From: Lachnospiraceae bacterium
GTDB lineage: Bacteria > Bacillota > Clostridia > Lachnospirales > Lachnospiraceae
NCBI GenBank assembly: GCA_017540355.1
Contig: JAFYBE010000016.1
Coordinates: forward strand, 1-64,000
DNA: 64,000 bases
Direction: 5' to 3'
Under the pieces are notes generated by a model. It ran no database searches, was not told where the DNA came from, and saw only the letters and a list, made by a program, of their open reading frames with translations. Below, in pieces: positions 62,881 to 64,000 of the stretch. Numbering within the stretch: position 1 is the stretch's first letter; each line of letters opens with the position of its first letter. The position numbers and the translations under genes were made by a program.

Positions 62881-64000
62881 TCATTGTATCGAGAAGAGAT
62901 GTTCCGCATAGAATAACTTCTTCTTGTAGTCTGAAACAAGCTGCAAAGCCGTATCGTAATCCTTAAGCGTGGTTGCCATCGAAATATCGTTGATCATACC
63001 GTATCTGTCTTCACTGTCCGACGAATTGACATCATTTTTCGATGCACTCGCACTCTCCGTAAGTTCCTCGATACCATCACTTTCTTCGGTGATATAATAC
63101 TGCAGCGTCTCTCCGAAGAATATAAGGAAACTCTTGGAATATATTCCGTCATATACTTCCTTCATCTCGTCCCTTATATATCCTTCGCTCTCATCATTCT
63201 CACTGCTTATGAAATAATTTATGGTCACTCTCGCATCGGGTTCTCCGCGATACTCAATAACAGTGAGCTTGGATATCTCTTCCGATTCCGCCGAAATTGC
63301 TGAAAATGCCTGCATAAACGGCATCACTATGCCTTCTTTTGCATACAGAGTATATATATATCTTCTTATATGCTCGGCCGTTGTATCCGATATATCCGCA
63401 AGTCTGACATTTTTCGCATAAAACTTTAAGAATGCAAGCATGCAGACCGTGGGAAGGCTGTGCTCATTCTCATATATCCTTGCCATCTCGGTAAAGAAAT
63501 ACTCATCTATTATCCTGTCACTTATCAGATATCCGTCGGCAAAATACTTAAGATAGTCTATCTCAAGACCGGTCTTGGCGCCTCCCTCAACATATTCCTT
63601 AAGTATCCTTGCCTCTTCTCCTATATATGCGCCGGTCGTCAATGTCTGCGCAATCATCGCCTCACATATCTTATATGTATCGACATAGAAGCCGGAAGCC
63701 GCCTTCCATATATTCCTTAAATGCTTTAACGGTCCTCTGTAGAATTCAACGAGATATCTTAAGCAGGTTTCGTTGTACTTTCCCCTGTCAAAGGCCGACA
63801 TCACTATCGCCGTAAACTTCTCATCCGGAGCCAGACCGTCTCTTTCGCTTATCATGGCGGCAAGTCTTACCAGTATCTGAGGGTCCGTACTCTCCGGTCC
63901 GTAATAAAGCACATATTCATATGCCTTGTCTATAAAGCCTCTCATTAAGAATATTCTTAAAAGCTCATCCCTGTCTTTTACAGGAACCTCTTCTTTGCAT
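62881..64000 (-). CDS. C-terminal part of a large helical protein cut by the window edge (possibly DUF5717)
   Basis: At least 373 residues. The frame has no stop up to base 64000, so the Met at 63945 is internal and the true start is outside. All-helical repeat-like sequence with many Tyr and Leu (FIDKAYEYVLYYGPESTDPQILVRLAAMISERDG; CLRYLVEFYRGPLKHLRNIWKAA), then a beta-rich segment (LTVIEYRGEPDARVTINYFISSEN) and an acidic Ser-rich linker (about 300-330). It ends YDTALQLVSDYKKKLFYAEHLFSIQ. I associate it with the large DUF5717 family, from memory. 9 bp upstream of the Hsp70-like gene. Confidence 0.75.
   Translation of the reverse strand, partial: CKEEVPVKDRDELLRIFLMRGFIDKAYEYVLYYGPESTDPQILVRLAAMISERDGLAPDEKFTAIVMSAFDRGKYNETCLRYLVEFYRGPLKHLRNIWKAASGFYVDTYKICEAMIAQTLTTGAYIGEEARILKEYVEGGAKTGLEIDYLKYFADGYLISDRIIDEYFFTEMARIYENEHSLPTVCMLAFLKFYAKNVRLADISDTTAEHIRRYIYTLYAKEGIVMPFMQAFSAISAESEEISKLTVIEYRGEPDARVTINYFISSENDESEGYIRDEMKEVYDGIYSKSFLIFFGETLQYYITEESDGIEELTESASASKNDVNSSDSEDRYGMINDISMATTLKDYDTALQLVSDYKKKLFYAEHLFSIQ

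Noticed and set aside
1..64000. CRISPR arrays, prophage, insertion sequences, rRNA and tRNA genes
   Set aside because: None of the expected repeats, integrase or transposase motifs, or cloverleaf patterns was seen while reading both strands.

Overview
The window reads as one contiguous chromosomal stretch of an anaerobic, motile, butyrate-forming member of the Clostridia, most likely a Lachnospiraceae (Butyrivibrio/Coprococcus-like). The reasons are the phosphate butyryltransferase/butyrate kinase pair, two chemotaxis receptors and three c-di-GMP proteins, the anaerobic glycerol-3-phosphate dehydrogenase type cluster, a PilT ATPase without nearby pilus genes, and several families I associate mainly with Lachnospiraceae. 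The genus cannot be fixed from the sequence alone. I see no tRNA, rRNA, CRISPR array, transposase or phage gene.

Layout. 29-8172 (minus): a ten-gene operon from one promoter at about 8254-8282: YcxB-like protein, tsaB, rnz, a small anchored protein, tsaD, rimI, tsaE, ispD, a radical SAM enzyme and a membrane protein whose cytosolic tail ends in six Cys-Ala repeats. 8298-9257 (plus): promoter, FMN riboswitch, ribU. 9329-10849: a membrane chemoreceptor. 10961-18785 (minus): ptb, buk, secA, prfB and three envelope or unknown genes. 18992-20701 (plus): EAL protein. 20691-24485 (minus): dprA, comM, pilT, a DNA-uptake set. 24593-28105: rpsT, hemW, lepA. 28148-35131: TPM-like and zinc-ribbon proteins, argS, a diguanylate cyclase, a Cache chemoreceptor. 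35252-37208 (plus): queH and an AlaX-type editing protein. 37241-38733: MFS carrier plus a 68-residue peptide gene. 38786-43662: unknown gene, TetR regulator, long-form purL. 43789-46038 (plus): cyclic-nucleotide-binding-like protein. 46245-53510: a six-gene run of c-di-GMP regulator, GlpA-like and FAD oxidoreductases, DUF1667, small membrane protein and SEC-C protein. 53661-57034: purB, purA, HAD phosphatase. 57111-59441: amino-acid ABC importer. 59525-64000: a four-gene cluster (large helical protein cut by the window edge, actin/Hsp70-like protein, TPR protein, coiled-coil membrane protein).

Most notable candidates. (1) The radical SAM enzyme overlapping by 4 bp the gene for a membrane protein with a C-terminal (Cys-Ala)6-Gly3-Arg-Ala-Gly-Cys tail. 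It looks like a maturase with a protein-borne, RiPP-like substrate. The Ala codons in the repeat vary while the residues do not, which argues for selection on the protein. (2) The actin/Hsp70-like four-gene cluster at the right edge. (3) An apparently leaderless queH transcript. (4) A structured intergenic element with a 17-bp perfect inverted repeat upstream of the 1133-residue c-di-GMP regulator. Several start codons were moved from the longest open frame on ribosome-binding-site or promoter evidence; each case is noted in its entry.
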